This document shows, in pieces, positions 1-15,000 of a stretch of DNA of 64,000 bases. The position numbers were made by a program, and so were the translations under genes. The DNA is from Lycorma delicatula. Its lineage: Eukaryota > Arthropoda > Insecta > Hemiptera > Fulgoridae. Each line of letters starts with the position of its first letter. Position 1 is the stretch's first letter. The notes beneath the pieces were generated by a model. The model searched no databases and was not told where the DNA came from. It saw nothing but the letters and a program-made list of their open reading frames with translations. Where the stretch lies: contig NC_134460.1 in NCBI RefSeq assembly GCF_047948215.1, positions 148,608,049 to 148,672,048 of the forward strand, in the 5' to 3' direction.

Positions 1-3000
1 ATGTCATATACAGAATACCATGATTAATGAATCCCTTGTATAGGGGACTGTATAAAGTTGTCTGCAGAAATTTTCTGCAAAGCCCATACTTTTTCCCTAA
101 CTTCATTTTAAAATATGCAAATTAAACATTCATAACAATAAGGAGGGAAAGATTAATTAATAATTTTTTTTTTCTTGATATACTTCAATAAAAATCAGTT
201 ATGTTTTCACGTATACAGTGGTTAATATATAAAAAGTTCTCCTCAGATTAGAAATCTTTAATGTAATACTAACAAAAAACTCTTGCAACAGAATGCAAAC
301 CATAACCGACTACGTGTAAGAGATAATTTAGTGACTTTGTTAAATAAATGATAACTTACCAGATTAATATTTTAGCTGGTGGTTAGAAGCTCACACAACT
401 GGTCCAGTGGTTACAACAATTGAGGTTAGATATGTTGCTTGATAAACATAATGTGTCTACAGAGAATACAACAAAAGATTTACTATTAGAAATATAGTAA
501 CACGAACCAAATCATATACAAATAATTATTAATTAGATAAATAAAACCTTCAATTTTTTACATAAAGAAATCTGATCATAAGGTTTTATATTCTTTTTTT
601 ATAATCTAATAAAAGCGAAAATTTTACTCACTTATGTCATTTAGATGGTGATACTGTTATTCTTAAACTGATCATCTTCACTTGACCACGTTGAAATTAC
701 ATTTTTCATATTTTTTTTGTTATACATTCATCATCACCTGGAAATTTTCTTAGTATTATTTTAGTTTTCTTGTTCCAACATTAATTTTTAAATATACAAG
801 TATTTTTGTGCCTGAAAAAACCATGAAACAAATTAAAATAATATTAGTATAAAAATTGTAAAATAAATTAACAATCTAATAATATATTAAGTCTTCTGGA
901 ATCAAATTATTTATTTCTTCTCTTCATCACACCATAGTTTTTATCCCTGATTAGTTTAACAATCTGAAACAAAATTATTAAAAATATCAAATCAATTCGT
1001 AAAAACACAGTTACATGTATGTAAAATATATTGCATAATAAAATTTAAAAAAACATAGGAAAATTACCCATACCTTTACCTGGCTTCCGAGCATTCACTT
1101 TAATTTTAAATATAAGTAACAAAAACTTTTTAAAATTATATCGGAGTTCAAAATAGGGAGATTTGATGTTTCGTTTATGAAACGCGAGGACAATAAACAT
1201 AACTAATTTTAACTTAAATAACATAATGCACTTGTAAAAATAATAAACACATATAACACTACTTAACACAATGACCAACATACTAAACAAAAATAATTCT
1301 AATGAAACACAAAAACACTACAAAAAACATACAACACATAACATAAAATACATTTAAAATCCACTGAGGGGTTTAAGGGAAATTAGTTTATGGAACGTGA
1401 ACGCGACTTAAAAAAATACAAGTCAAAACCTAAAACACAAAATACACCTGTAATAAACACAACATGCAAAAACATAATTAAAAACATTTACAACATACAC
1501 AGAGACTTACTTTTGGGGCGGGAATTTCGGGACGTGAACGCGAATTAGCATAACTAATTCCAAAGTAAAACAGTAATTCGCATAATGAAACAGTAATAAA
1601 CATAATTAAAAAACAATTACAACCGTTTTAGGGGCAGCGAGATGATGGGTTATGGAATGGGAACGCGACTGAACATATCTCTAACTTATAATATTTAATG
1701 ACCCAGTTAACATGAAGAAAATTTACAAACTACTGAGATGATTACCTGAAAAATGCGATTTTTTCCAATGTCCTAACACGCTAAATTACTCCACTATGCA
1801 CATGCATCCAATAAAGAATACATAATTACCTGAAGAAGAAACTAATCTTACTAAAAATGGAGAACCTGTTGCAATGTAATACCAACCTTCTTTCAATTTG
1901 CATTATCAATTTCATTGTTGTCATATTAATGCTGTTCACTCTAAACCTACTTATCTAATCGTTGTCGTACCTGCAACAAATGATACGAGATGCTTATTCA
2001 CTCGTTTGTCGCGAAATATTGTTAAAGTTTCATAATAAAATTTTAAAAGATTTTTATAGTTATTAATTTTTGCAATAAACCCATAATAGATTGTATTTAT
2101 TTCAATCCCTTACTTACGGGCATTTATAGATTTTCGTTGCGAATGGCACAATGGAAAACGTAATTACAAACGGCGACGCGAGTCCGAAACGTTTAGGAAC
2201 CACTGCTTTTGACTTCTTTGAAATAATAACAAGAGAGTGTGCTTTGATCATAAATTATTTTACAGTATCAAACGATCAAGAACAGGAATGAAATTTTATT
2301 GCATGGAAGCACAAAATAAATTGAAGAAGTAGGTGTTATCCTGACCATAAAACACAGAGATTGATTTCAATGGCCGGTCAATGAAGTGAATAATGTTTTT
2401 TTTAAATCACATTTTACAAAAAAAATTAAAAAAAGATTTATTTTCACACTGTTTATGTCATATACAGAATACCATGATTAATGAATCCCTTGTATAGGGG
2501 ACTGTATAAAGTTGTCTGCAGAAATTTTCTGCAAAGCCCATACTTTTTCCCTAACTTCATTTTAAAATATGCAAATTAAACATTCATAACAATAAGGAGG
2601 GAAAGATTAATTAATAATTTTTTTTTTCTTGATATACTTCAATAAAAATCAGTTATGTTTTCACGTATACAGTGGTTAATATATAAAAAGTTCTCCTCAG
2701 ATTAGAAATCTTTAATGTAATACTAACAAAAAACTCTTGCAACAGAATGCAAACCATAACCGACTACGTGTAAGAGATAATTTAGTGACTTTGTTAAATA
2801 AATGATAACTTACCAGATTAATATTTTAGCTGGTGGTTAGAAGCTCACACAACTGGTCCAGTGGTTACAACAATTGAGGTTAGATATGTTGCTTGATAAA
2901 CATAATGTGTCTACAGAGAATACAACAAAAGATTTACTATTAGAAATATAGTAACACGAACCAAATCATAATACAAATGATTACTAAAAATTAAATATAA

Positions 3001-6000
3001 AATTAATACCATTTATTCAACTTTAGAAAAATAAAATGTTCAATGTAGTAAATGTTTACAAGAAGCTTCTTATTAATATTTAAGGATAAATAACTATAAT
3101 TGATCGTTTTTATTAAAACCTCTAATGCACAGTTCCATGAAATGATGTAACATTAATGTTGTCAAAATTAATACTGTCTTAAACAAAAAAAATCCTTCAA
3201 TTTTTTACATAAAGAAATCTGATCATAAGGTTTTATATTCTTTTTTTATAATCTAATAAATTGAAAATTTTACTCACTTATGTCATTTAGATGCTGATAC
3301 TGTTATTCTTAAACTGCAATCTTCACTTGACCTTGTTGAAATTACATTTTTCATATTTTCTTTGTTATACATTCATCATCACATGGAAATTTTCTAAGTA
3401 TTATTTTAGTTTTCTTGTTCCAACATTAATTTTTAAATATACAAATATTTTTGTGCCTGAAAAAACCACGAAACAAATTAAAATAATATTAGTATAAAAA
3501 TTGTAAAATAAATTAACAATCTAATAATATATTAAGTCTTCTGGAATCAAATTATTCATTTCTTCTCTTCATCACACCATAGTTTTTATCCCTGATTAGT
3601 TTAACAATCTGAAACAAAATTATTAAAAATATCAAATCAATTCGTAAAAACACAGTTACATGTATGTAAAATATATTGCATAATAAAATTTAAAAAAACA
3701 TAGGAAAATTACCCATACCTTTACCTGGCTTCCGAGCATTCACTTTAATTTTAAATATAAGTAACAAAAACTTTTTAAAATTATATCGGAGTTCAAAATA
3801 GGGAGATTTGATGTTTCGTTTATGAAACGCGAGGACAATAAACATAACTAATTTTAACTTAAATAACATAATGCACTTGTAAAAATAATAAACACATATA
3901 ACACTACTTAACACAATGACCAACATACTAAACAAAAATAATTCTAATGAAACACAAAAACACTACAAAAAACATACAACACATAACATAAAATACATTT
4001 AAAATCCACTGAGGGGTTTAAGGGAAATTAGTTTATGGAACGTGAACGCGACTTAAAAAAATACAAGTCAAAACCTAAAACACAAAATACACCTGTAATA
4101 AACACAACATGCAAAAACATAATTAAAAACATTTACAACATACACAGAGACTTACTTTTGGGGCGGGAATTTCGGGACGTGAACGCGAATTAGCATAACT
4201 AATTCCAAAGTAAAACGCATAATGAAACAGTAATAAACATAATTAAAAAACAATTACAACCGTTTTAGGGGCAGCGAGATGATGGGTTATGGAATGGGAA
4301 CGCGACTGAACATATCTCTAACTTATAATACTTAATGACCCAGTTAACATGAAGAAAATTTACAAACTACTGAGATGATTACCTGAAAAATGCGATTTTT
4401 TCCAATGTCCTAACACGCTAAATTACTCCACTATGCACATGCATCCAATAAAGAATACATAATTACCTGAAGAAGAAACTAATCTTACTAAAAATGGAGA
4501 ACCTGTTGCAATGTAATACCAACCTTCTTTCAATTTGCATTATCAATTTCATTGTTGTCATATTAATGCTGTTCACTCTAAACCTACTTATCTAATCGTT
4601 GTCGTACCTGCAACAAATGATACGAGATGCTTCTTCACTCGTTTGTCGCGAAATATTGTTAAAGTTTCATAATACAATTTTAAAAGATTTTTATAGTTAT
4701 TAATTTTTGCAATAAACCCATAATAGATTGTATTTATTTCAATCCCTTACTTACTGGCATTTATAGATTTTCGTTGCGAATGGCACAATGGAAAACGTAA
4801 TTACAAACGGCGACGCGAGTCCGAAACGTTTAGGAACCACTGCTTTTGACTTCTTTGAAATAATAACAAGAGAGTGTGCTTTGATCATAAATTATTTTAC
4901 AGTATCAAACGATCAAGAACAGGAATGAAATTTTATTGCATGGAAGCACAAAATAAATTGAAGAAGTAGGTGTTATCCTGACCATAAAACACAGAGATTG
5001 ATTTCAATGGCCGGTCAATGAAGTGAATAATGTTTTTTTTAAATCACATTTTACAAAAAAAATTAAAAAAAGATTTATTTTCACACTGTTTATGTCATAT
5101 ACAGAATACCATGATTAATGAATCCCTTGTATAGGGGACTGTATAAAGTTGTCTGCAGAAATTTTCTGCAAAGCCCATACTTTTTCCCTAACTTCATTTT
5201 AAAATATGCAAATTAAACATTCATAACAATAAGGAGGGAAAGATTAATTAATAATTTTTTTTTTCTTGATATACTTCAATAAAAATCAGTTATGTTTTCA
5301 CGTATACAGTGGTTAATATATAAAAAGTTCTCCTCAGATTAGAAATCTTTAATGTAATACTAACAAAAAACTCTTGCAACAGAATGCAAACCATAACCGA
5401 CTACGTGTAAGAGATAATTTAGTGACTTTGTTAAATAAATGATAACTTACCAGATTAATATTTTAGCTGGTGGTTAGAAGCTCACACAACTGGTCCAGTG
5501 GTTACAACAATTGAGGTTAGATATGTTGCTTGATAAACATAATGTGTCTACAGAGAATACAACAAAAGATTTACTATTAGAAATATAGTAACACGAACCA
5601 AATCATATACAAATAATTATTAATTAGATAAATAAAACCTTCAATTTTTTACATAAAGAAATCTGATCATAAGGTTTTATATTCTTTTTTTATAATCTAA
5701 TAAAAGCGAAAATTTTACTCACTTATGTCATTTAGATGGTGATACTGTTATTCTTAAACTGATCATCTTCACTTGACCACGTTGAAATTACATTTTTCAT
5801 ATTTTTTTTGTTATACATTCATCATCACCTGGAAATTTTCTTAGTATTATTTTAGTTTTCTTGTTCCAACATTAATTTTTAAATATACAAGTATTTTTGT
5901 GCCTGAAAAAACCATGAAACAAATTAAAATAATATTAGTATAAAAATTGTAAAATAAATTAACAATCTAATAATATATTAAGTCTTCTGGAATCAAATTA

Positions 6001-9000
6001 TTTATTTCTTCTCTTCATCACACCATAGTTTTTATCCCTGATTAGTTTAACAATCTGAAACAAAATTATTAAAAATATCAAATCAATTCGTAAAAACACA
6101 GTTACATGTATGTAAAATATATTGCATAATAAAATTTAAAAAAACATAGGAAAATTACCCATACCTTTACCTGGCTTCCGAGCATTCACTTTAATTTTAA
6201 ATATAAGTAACAAAAACTTTTTAAAATTATATCGGAGTTCAAAATAGGGAGATTTGATGTTTCGTTTATGAAACGCGAGGACAATAAACATAACTAATTT
6301 TAACTTAAATAACATAATGCACTTGTAAAAATAATAAACACATATAACACTACTTAACACAATGACCAACATACTAAACAAAAATAATTCTAATGAAACA
6401 CAAAAACACTACAAAAAACATACAACACATAACATAAAATACATTTAAAATCCACTGAGGGGTTTAAGGGAAATTAGTTTATGGAACGTGAACGCGACTT
6501 AAAAAAATACAAGTCAAAACCTAAAACACAAAATACACCTGTAATAAACACAACATGCAAAAACATAATTAAAAACATTTACAACATACACAGAGACTTA
6601 CTTTTGGGGCGGGAATTTCGGGACGTGAACGCGAATTAGCATAACTAATTCCAAAGTAAAACAGTAATTCGCATAATGAAACAGTAATAAACATAATTAA
6701 AAAACAATTACAACCGTTTTAGGGGCAGCGAGATGATGGGTTATGGAATGGGAACGCGACTGAACATATCTCTAACTTATAATACTTAATGACCCAGTTA
6801 ACATGAAGAAAATTTACAAACTACTGAGATGATTACCTGAAAAATGCGATTTTTTCCAATGTCCTAACACGCTAAATTACTCCACTATGCACATGCATCC
6901 AATAAAGAATACATAATTACCTGAAGAAGAAACTAATCTTACTAAAAATGGAGAACCTGTTGCAATGTAATACCAACCTTCTTTCAATTTGCATTATCAA
7001 TTTCATTGTTGTCATATTAATGCTGTTCACTCTAAACCTACTTATCTAATCGTTGTCGTACCTGCAACAAATGATACGAGATGCTTATTCACTCGTTTGT
7101 CGCGAAATATTGTTAAAGTTTCATAATAAAATTTTAAAAGATTTTTATAGTTATTAATTTTTGCAATAAACCCATAATAGATTGTATTTATTTCAATCCC
7201 TTACTTACGGGCATTTATAGATTTTCGTTGCGAATGGCACAATGGAAAACGTAATTACAAACGGCGACGCGAGTCCGAAACGTTTAGGAACCACTGCTTT
7301 TGACTTCTTTGAAATAATAACAAGAGAGTGTGCTTTGATCATAAATTATTTTACAGTATCAAACGATCAAGAACAGGAATGAAATTTTATTGCATGGAAG
7401 CACAAAATAAATTGAAGAAGTAGGTGTTATCCTGACCATAAAACACAGAGATTGATTTCAATGGCCGGTCAATGAAGTGAATAATGTTTTTTTTAAATCA
7501 CATTTTACAAAAAAAATTAAAAAAAGATTTATTTTCACACTGTTTATGTCATATACAGAATACCATGATTAATGAATCCCTTGTATAGGGGACTGTATAA
7601 AGTTGTCTGCAGAAATTTTCTGCAAAGCCCATACTTTTTCCCTAACTTCATTTTAAAATATGCAAATTAAACATTCATAACAATAAGGAGGGAAAGATTA
7701 ATTAATAATTTTTTTTTTCTTGATATACTTCAATAAAAATCAGTTATGTTTTCACGTATACAGTGGTTAATATATAAAAAGTTCTCCTCAGATTAGAAAT
7801 CTTTAATGTAATACTAACAAAAAACTCTTGCAACAGAATGCAAACCATAACCGACTACGTGTAAGAGATAATTTAGTGACTTTGTTAAATAAATGATAAC
7901 TTACCAGATTAATATTTTAGCTGGTGGTTAGAAGCTCACACAACTGGTCCAGTGGTTACAACAATTGAGGTTAGATATGTTGCTTGATAAACATAATGTG
8001 TCTACAGAGAATACAACAAAAGATTTACTATTAGAAATATAGTAACACGAACCAAATCATAATACAAATGATTACTAAAAATTAAATATAAAATTAATAC
8101 CATTTATTCAACTTTAGAAAAATAAAATGTTCAATGTAGTAAATGTTTACAAGAAGCTTCTTATTAATATTTAAGGATAAATAACTATAATTGATCGTTT
8201 TTATTAAAACCTCTAATGCACAGTTCCATGAAATGATGTAACATTAATGTTGTCAAAATTAATACTGTCTTAAACAAAAAAAATCCTTCAATTTTTTACA
8301 TAAAGAAATCTGATCATAAGGTTTTATATTCTTTTTTTATAATCTAATAAATTGAAAATTTTACTCACTTATGTCATTTAGATGCTGATACTGTTATTCT
8401 TAAACTGCAATCTTCACTTGACCTTGTTGAAATTACATTTTTCATATTTTCTTTGTTATACATTCATCATCACATGGAAATTTTCTAAGTATTATTTTAG
8501 TTTTCTTGTTCCAACATTAATTTTTAAATATACAAATATTTTTGTGCCTGAAAAAACCACGAAACAAATTAAAATAATATTAGTATAAAAATTGTAAAAT
8601 AAATTAACAATCTAATAATATATTAAGTCTTCTGGAATCAAATTATTCATTTCTTCTCTTCATCACACCATAGTTTTTATCCCTGATTAGTTTAACAATC
8701 TGAAACAAAATTATTAAAAATATCAAATCAATTCGTAAAAACACAGTTACATGTATGTAAAATATATTGCATAATAAAATTTAAAAAAACATAGGAAAAT
8801 TACCCATACCTTTACCTGGCTTCCGAGCATTCACTTTAATTTTAAATATAAGTAACAAAAACTTTTTAAAATTATATCGGAGTTCAAAATAGGGAGATTT
8901 GATGTTTCGTTTATGAAACGCGAGGACAATAAACATAACTAATTTTAACTTAAATAACATAATGCACTTGTAAAAATAATAAACACATATAACACTACTT

Positions 9001-12000
9001 AACACAATGACCAACATACTAAACAAAAATAATTCTAATGAAACACAAAAACACTACAAAAAACATACAACACATAACATAAAATACATTTAAAATCCAC
9101 TGAGGGGTTTAAGGGAAATTAGTTTATGGAACGTGAACGCGACTTAAAAAAATACAAGTCAAAACCTAAAACACAAAATACACCTGTAATAAACACAACA
9201 TGCAAAAACATAATTAAAAACATTTACAACATACACAGAGACTTACTTTTGGGGCGGGAATTTCGGGACGTGAACGCGAATTAGCATAACTAATTCCAAA
9301 GTAAAACGCATAATGAAACAGTAATAAACATAATTAAAAAACAATTACAACCGTTTTAGGGGCAGCGAGATGATGGGTTATGGAATGGGAACGCGACTGA
9401 ACATATCTCTAACTTATAATACTTAATGACCCAGTTAACATGAAGAAAATTTACAAACTACTGAGATGATTACCTGAAAAATGCGATTTTTTCCAATGTC
9501 CTAACACGCTAAATTACTCCACTATGCACATGCATCCAATAAAGAATACATAATTACCTGAAGAAGAAACTAATCTTACTAAAAATGGAGAACCTGTTGC
9601 AATGTAATACCAACCTTCTTTCAATTTGCATTATCAATTTCATTGTTGTCATATTAATGCTGTTCACTCTAAACCTACTTATCTAATCGTTGTCGTACCT
9701 GCAACAAATGATACGAGATGCTTCTTCACTCGTTTGTCGCGAAATATTGTTAAAGTTTCATAATACAATTTTAAAAGATTTTTATAGTTATTAATTTTTG
9801 CAATAAACCCATAATAGATTGTATTTATTTCAATCCCTTACTTACTGGCATTTATAGATTTTCGTTGCGAATGGCACAATGGAAAACGTAATTACAAACG
9901 GCGACGCGAGTCCGAAACGTTTAGGAACCACTGCTTTTGACTTCTTTGAAATAATAACAAGAGAGTGTGCTTTGATCATAAATTATTTTACAGTATCAAA
10001 CGATCAAGAACAGGAATGAAATTTTATTGCATGGAAGCACAAAATAAATTGAAGAAGTAGGTGTTATCCTGACCATAAAACACAGAGATTGATTTCAATG
10101 GCCGGTCAATGAAGTGAATAATGTTTTTTTTAAATCACATTTTACAAAAAAAATTAAAAAAAGATTTATTTTCACACTGTTTATGTCATATACAGAATAC
10201 CATGATTAATGAATCCCTTGTATAGGGGACTGTATAAAGTTGTCTGCAGAAATTTTCTGCAAAGCCCATACTTTTTCCCTAACTTCATTTTAAAATATGC
10301 AAATTAAACATTCATAACAATAAGGAGGGAAAGATTAATTAATAATTTTTTTTTTCTTGATATACTTCAATAAAAATCAGTTATGTTTTCACGTATACAG
10401 TGGTTAATATATAAAAAGTTCTCCTCAGATTAGAAATCTTTAATGTAATACTAACAAAAAACTCTTGCAACAGAATGCAAACCATAACCGACTACGTGTA
10501 AGAGATAATTTAGTGACTTTGTTAAATAAATGATAACTTACCAGATTAATATTTTAGCTGGTGGTTAGAAGCTCACACAACTGGTCCAGTGGTTACAACA
10601 ATTGAGGTTAGATATGTTGCTTGATAAACATAATGTGTCTACAGAGAATACAACAAAAGATTTACTATTAGAAATATAGTAACACGAACCAAATCATATA
10701 CAAATAATTATTAATTAGATAAATAAAACCTTCAATTTTTTACATAAAGAAATCTGATCATAAGGTTTTATATTCTTTTTTTATAATCTAATAAAAGCGA
10801 AAATTTTACTCACTTATGTCATTTAGATGGTGATACTGTTATTCTTAAACTGATCATCTTCACTTGACCACGTTGAAATTACATTTTTCATATTTTTTTT
10901 GTTATACATTCATCATCACCTGGAAATTTTCTTAGTATTATTTTAGTTTTCTTGTTCCAACATTAATTTTTAAATATACAAGTATTTTTGTGCCTGAAAA
11001 AACCATGAAACAAATTAAAATAATATTAGTATAAAAATTGTAAAATAAATTAACAATCTAATAATATATTAAGTCTTCTGGAATCAAATTATTTATTTCT
11101 TCTCTTCATCACACCATAGTTTTTATCCCTGATTAGTTTAACAATCTGAAACAAAATTATTAAAAATATCAAATCAATTCGTAAAAACACAGTTACATGT
11201 ATGTAAAATATATTGCATAATAAAATTTAAAAAAACATAGGAAAATTACCCATACCTTTACCTGGCTTCCGAGCATTCACTTTAATTTTAAATATAAGTA
11301 ACAAAAACTTTTTAAAATTATATCGGAGTTCAAAATAGGGAGATTTGATGTTTCGTTTATGAAACGCGAGGACAATAAACATAACTAATTTTAACTTAAA
11401 TAACATAATGCACTTGTAAAAATAATAAACACATATAACACTACTTAACACAATGACCAACATACTAAACAAAAATAATTCTAATGAAACACAAAAACAC
11501 TACAAAAAACATACAACACATAACATAAAATACATTTAAAATCCACTGAGGGGTTTAAGGGAAATTAGTTTATGGAACGTGAACGCGACTTAAAAAAATA
11601 CAAGTCAAAACCTAAAACACAAAATACACCTGTAATAAACACAACATGCAAAAACATAATTAAAAACATTTACAACATACACAGAGACTTACTTTTGGGG
11701 CGGGAATTTCGGGACGTGAACGCGAATTAGCATAACTAATTCCAAAGTAAAACAGTAATTCGCATAATGAAACAGTAATAAACATAATTAAAAAACAATT
11801 ACAACCGTTTTAGGGGCAGCGAGATGATGGGTTATGGAATGGGAACGCGACTGAACATATCTCTAACTTATAATACTTAATGACCCAGTTAACATGAAGA
11901 AAATTTACAAACTACTGAGATGATTACCTGAAAAATGCGATTTTTTCCAATGTCCTAACACGCTAAATTACTCCACTATGCACATGCATCCAATAAAGAA

Positions 12001-15000
12001 TACATAATTACCTGAAGAAGAAACTAATCTTACTAAAAATGGAGAACCTGTTGCAATGTAATACCAACCTTCTTTCAATTTGCATTATCAATTTCATTGT
12101 TGTCATATTAATGCTGTTCACTCTAAACCTACTTATCTAATCGTTGTCGTACCTGCAACAAATGATACGAGATGCTTATTCACTCGTTTGTCGCGAAATA
12201 TTGTTAAAGTTTCATAATAAAATTTTAAAAGATTTTTATAGTTATTAATTTTTGCAATAAACCCATAATAGATTGTATTTATTTCAATCCCTTACTTACG
12301 GGCATTTATAGATTTTCGTTGCGAATGGCACAATGGAAAACGTAATTACAAACGGCGACGCGAGTCCGAAACGTTTAGGAACCACTGCTTTTGACTTCTT
12401 TGAAATAATAACAAGAGAGTGTGCTTTGATCATAAATTATTTTACAGTATCAAACGATCAAGAACAGGAATGAAATTTTATTGCATGGAAGCACAAAATA
12501 AATTGAAGAAGTAGGTGTTATCCTGACCATAAAACACAGAGATTGATTTCAATGGCCGGTCAATGAAGTGAATAATGTTTTTTTTAAATCACATTTTACA
12601 AAAAAAATTAAAAAAAGATTTATTTTCACACTGTTTATGTCATATACAGAATACCATGATTAATGAATCCCTTGTATAGGGGACTGTATAAAGTTGTCTG
12701 CAGAAATTTTCTGCAAAGCCCATACTTTTTCCCTAACTTCATTTTAAAATATGCAAATTAAACATTCATAACAATAAGGAGGGAAAGATTAATTAATAAT
12801 TTTTTTTTTCTTGATATACTTCAATAAAAATCAGTTATGTTTTCACGTATACAGTGGTTAATATATAAAAAGTTCTCCTCAGATTAGAAATCTTTAATGT
12901 AATACTAACAAAAAACTCTTGCAACAGAATGCAAACCATAACCGACTACGTGTAAGAGATAATTTAGTGACTTTGTTAAATAAATGATAACTTACCAGAT
13001 TAATATTTTAGCTGGTGGTTAGAAGCTCACACAACTGGTCCAGTGGTTACAACAATTGAGGTTAGATATGTTGCTTGATAAACATAATGTGTCTACAGAG
13101 AATACAACAAAAGATTTACTATTAGAAATATAGTAACACGAACCAAATCATAATACAAATGATTAGTAAAAATTAAATATAAAATTAATACCATTTATTC
13201 AACTTTAGAAAAATAAAATGTTCAATGTAGTAAATGTTTACAAGAAGCTTCTTATTAATATTTAAGGATAAATAACTATAATTGATCGTTTTTATTAAAA
13301 CCTCTAATGCACAGTTCCATGAAATGATGTAACATTAATGTTGTCAAAATTAATACTGTCTTAAACAAAAAAAATCCTTCAATTTTTTACATAAAGAAAT
13401 CTGATCATAAGGTTTTATATTCTTTTTTTATAATCTAATAAATTGAAAATTTTACTCACTTATGTCATTTAGATGCTGATACTGTTATTCTTAAACTGCA
13501 ATCTTCACTTGACCTTGTTGAAATTACATTTTTCATATTTTCTTTGTTATACATTCATCATCACATGGAAATTTTCTAAGTATTATTTTAGTTTTCTTGT
13601 TCCAACATTAATTTTTAAATATACAAATATTTTTGTGCCTGAAAAAACCACGAAACAAATTAAAATAATATTAGTATAAAAATTGTAAAATAAATTAACA
13701 ATCTAATAATATATTAAGTCTTCTGGAATCAAATTATTCATTTCTTCTCTTCATCACACCATAGTTTTTATCCCTGATTAGTTTAACAATCTGAAACAAA
13801 ATTATTATAAATATCAAATCAATTCGTAAAAACACAGTTACATGTGTGTAAAATATATTGCATAATAAAATTTAAAAAAACATAGGAAAATTACCCATAC
13901 CTTTACCTGGCTTCCGAGCATTCACTTTAATTTTAAATATAAGTAACAAAAACTTTTTAAAATTATATCGGAGTTCAAAATAGGGAGATTTGATGTTTCG
14001 TTTATGAAACGCGAGGACAATAAACATAACTAATTTTAACTTAAATAACATAATGCACTTGTAAAAATAATAAACACATATAACACTACTTAACACAATG
14101 ACCAACATACTAAACAAAATTAATTCTAATGAAACACAAAAACACTACAAAAAACATACAACACATAACATAAAATACATTTAAAATCCACTGAGGGGTT
14201 TAAGGGAAATTAGTTTATGGAACGTGAACGCGACTTAAAAAAATACAAGTCAAAACCTAAAACACAAAATACACCTGTAATAAACACAACATGCAAAAAC
14301 ATAATTAAAAACATTTACAACATACACAGAGACTTACTTTTGGGGCGGGTATTTCGGGACGTGAACGCGAATTAGCATAACTAATTCCAAAGTAAAACGC
14401 ATAATGAAACAGTAATAAACATAATTAAAAAACAATTACAACCGTTTTAGGGGCAGCGAGATGATGGGTTATGGAATGGGAACGCGACTGAACATATCTC
14501 TAACTTATAATACTTAATGACCCAGTTAACATGAAGAAAATTTACAAACTACTGAGATGATTACCTGAAAAATGCGATTTTTTCCAATGTCCTAACACGC
14601 TAAATTACTCCACTATGCACATGCATCCAATAAAGAATACATAATTACCTGAAGAAGAAACTAATCTTACTAAAAATGGAGAACCTGTTGCAATGTAATA
14701 CCATCCTCCTTTCAATTTGCATTATCAATTTCATTGTTGTCATATTAATGCTGTTCACTCTAAACCTACTTATCTAATCGTTGTCGTACCTGCAACAAAT
14801 GATACGAGATGCTTCTTCACTCGCTTGTCGCGCAATATTGTTAAAGTTTCATAATAAAATTTTAAAAGATTTTTATAGTTAATAATTTTTGCAATGAACC
14901 CATAATAGATTGTATTTATTTTAATCCCTTACTTACGGGCAGTCATAGATTTTCGTTGCGAATGGCACATAGGAAAAAGTAATTAAAAACGGCGACGCGA

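Noticed and set aside
400..434. Pol III A box (TGGTCCAGTGG) in each array unit, with a B-like GGTTAGATATG after it
   Set aside because: The A box fits well, but the B-like sequence is a poor match and only 13 nt away, too close for a tRNA or SINE promoter.
1168..1190. CENP-B-box resemblance of TTTCGTTTATGAAACGCGA
   Set aside because: The essential positions (TTCG, four bases, A, two bases, CGGG) are not met. The likeness comes from a short CGTTT/AAACG palindrome.
1045..1290. Recurring 81-codon minus-strand open frame in the array (also 71- and 80-codon variants)
   Set aside because: It recurs only because the repeat does. Composition is that of AT-rich chance translation, its start moves and its N-terminus changes between units, and it has no domain.
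3291..3497. Recurring 68-codon plus-strand open frame in L units
   Set aside because: Present only where the DNA is identical, lost in diverged units, and consists of low-complexity F/L/I/K/T sequence.
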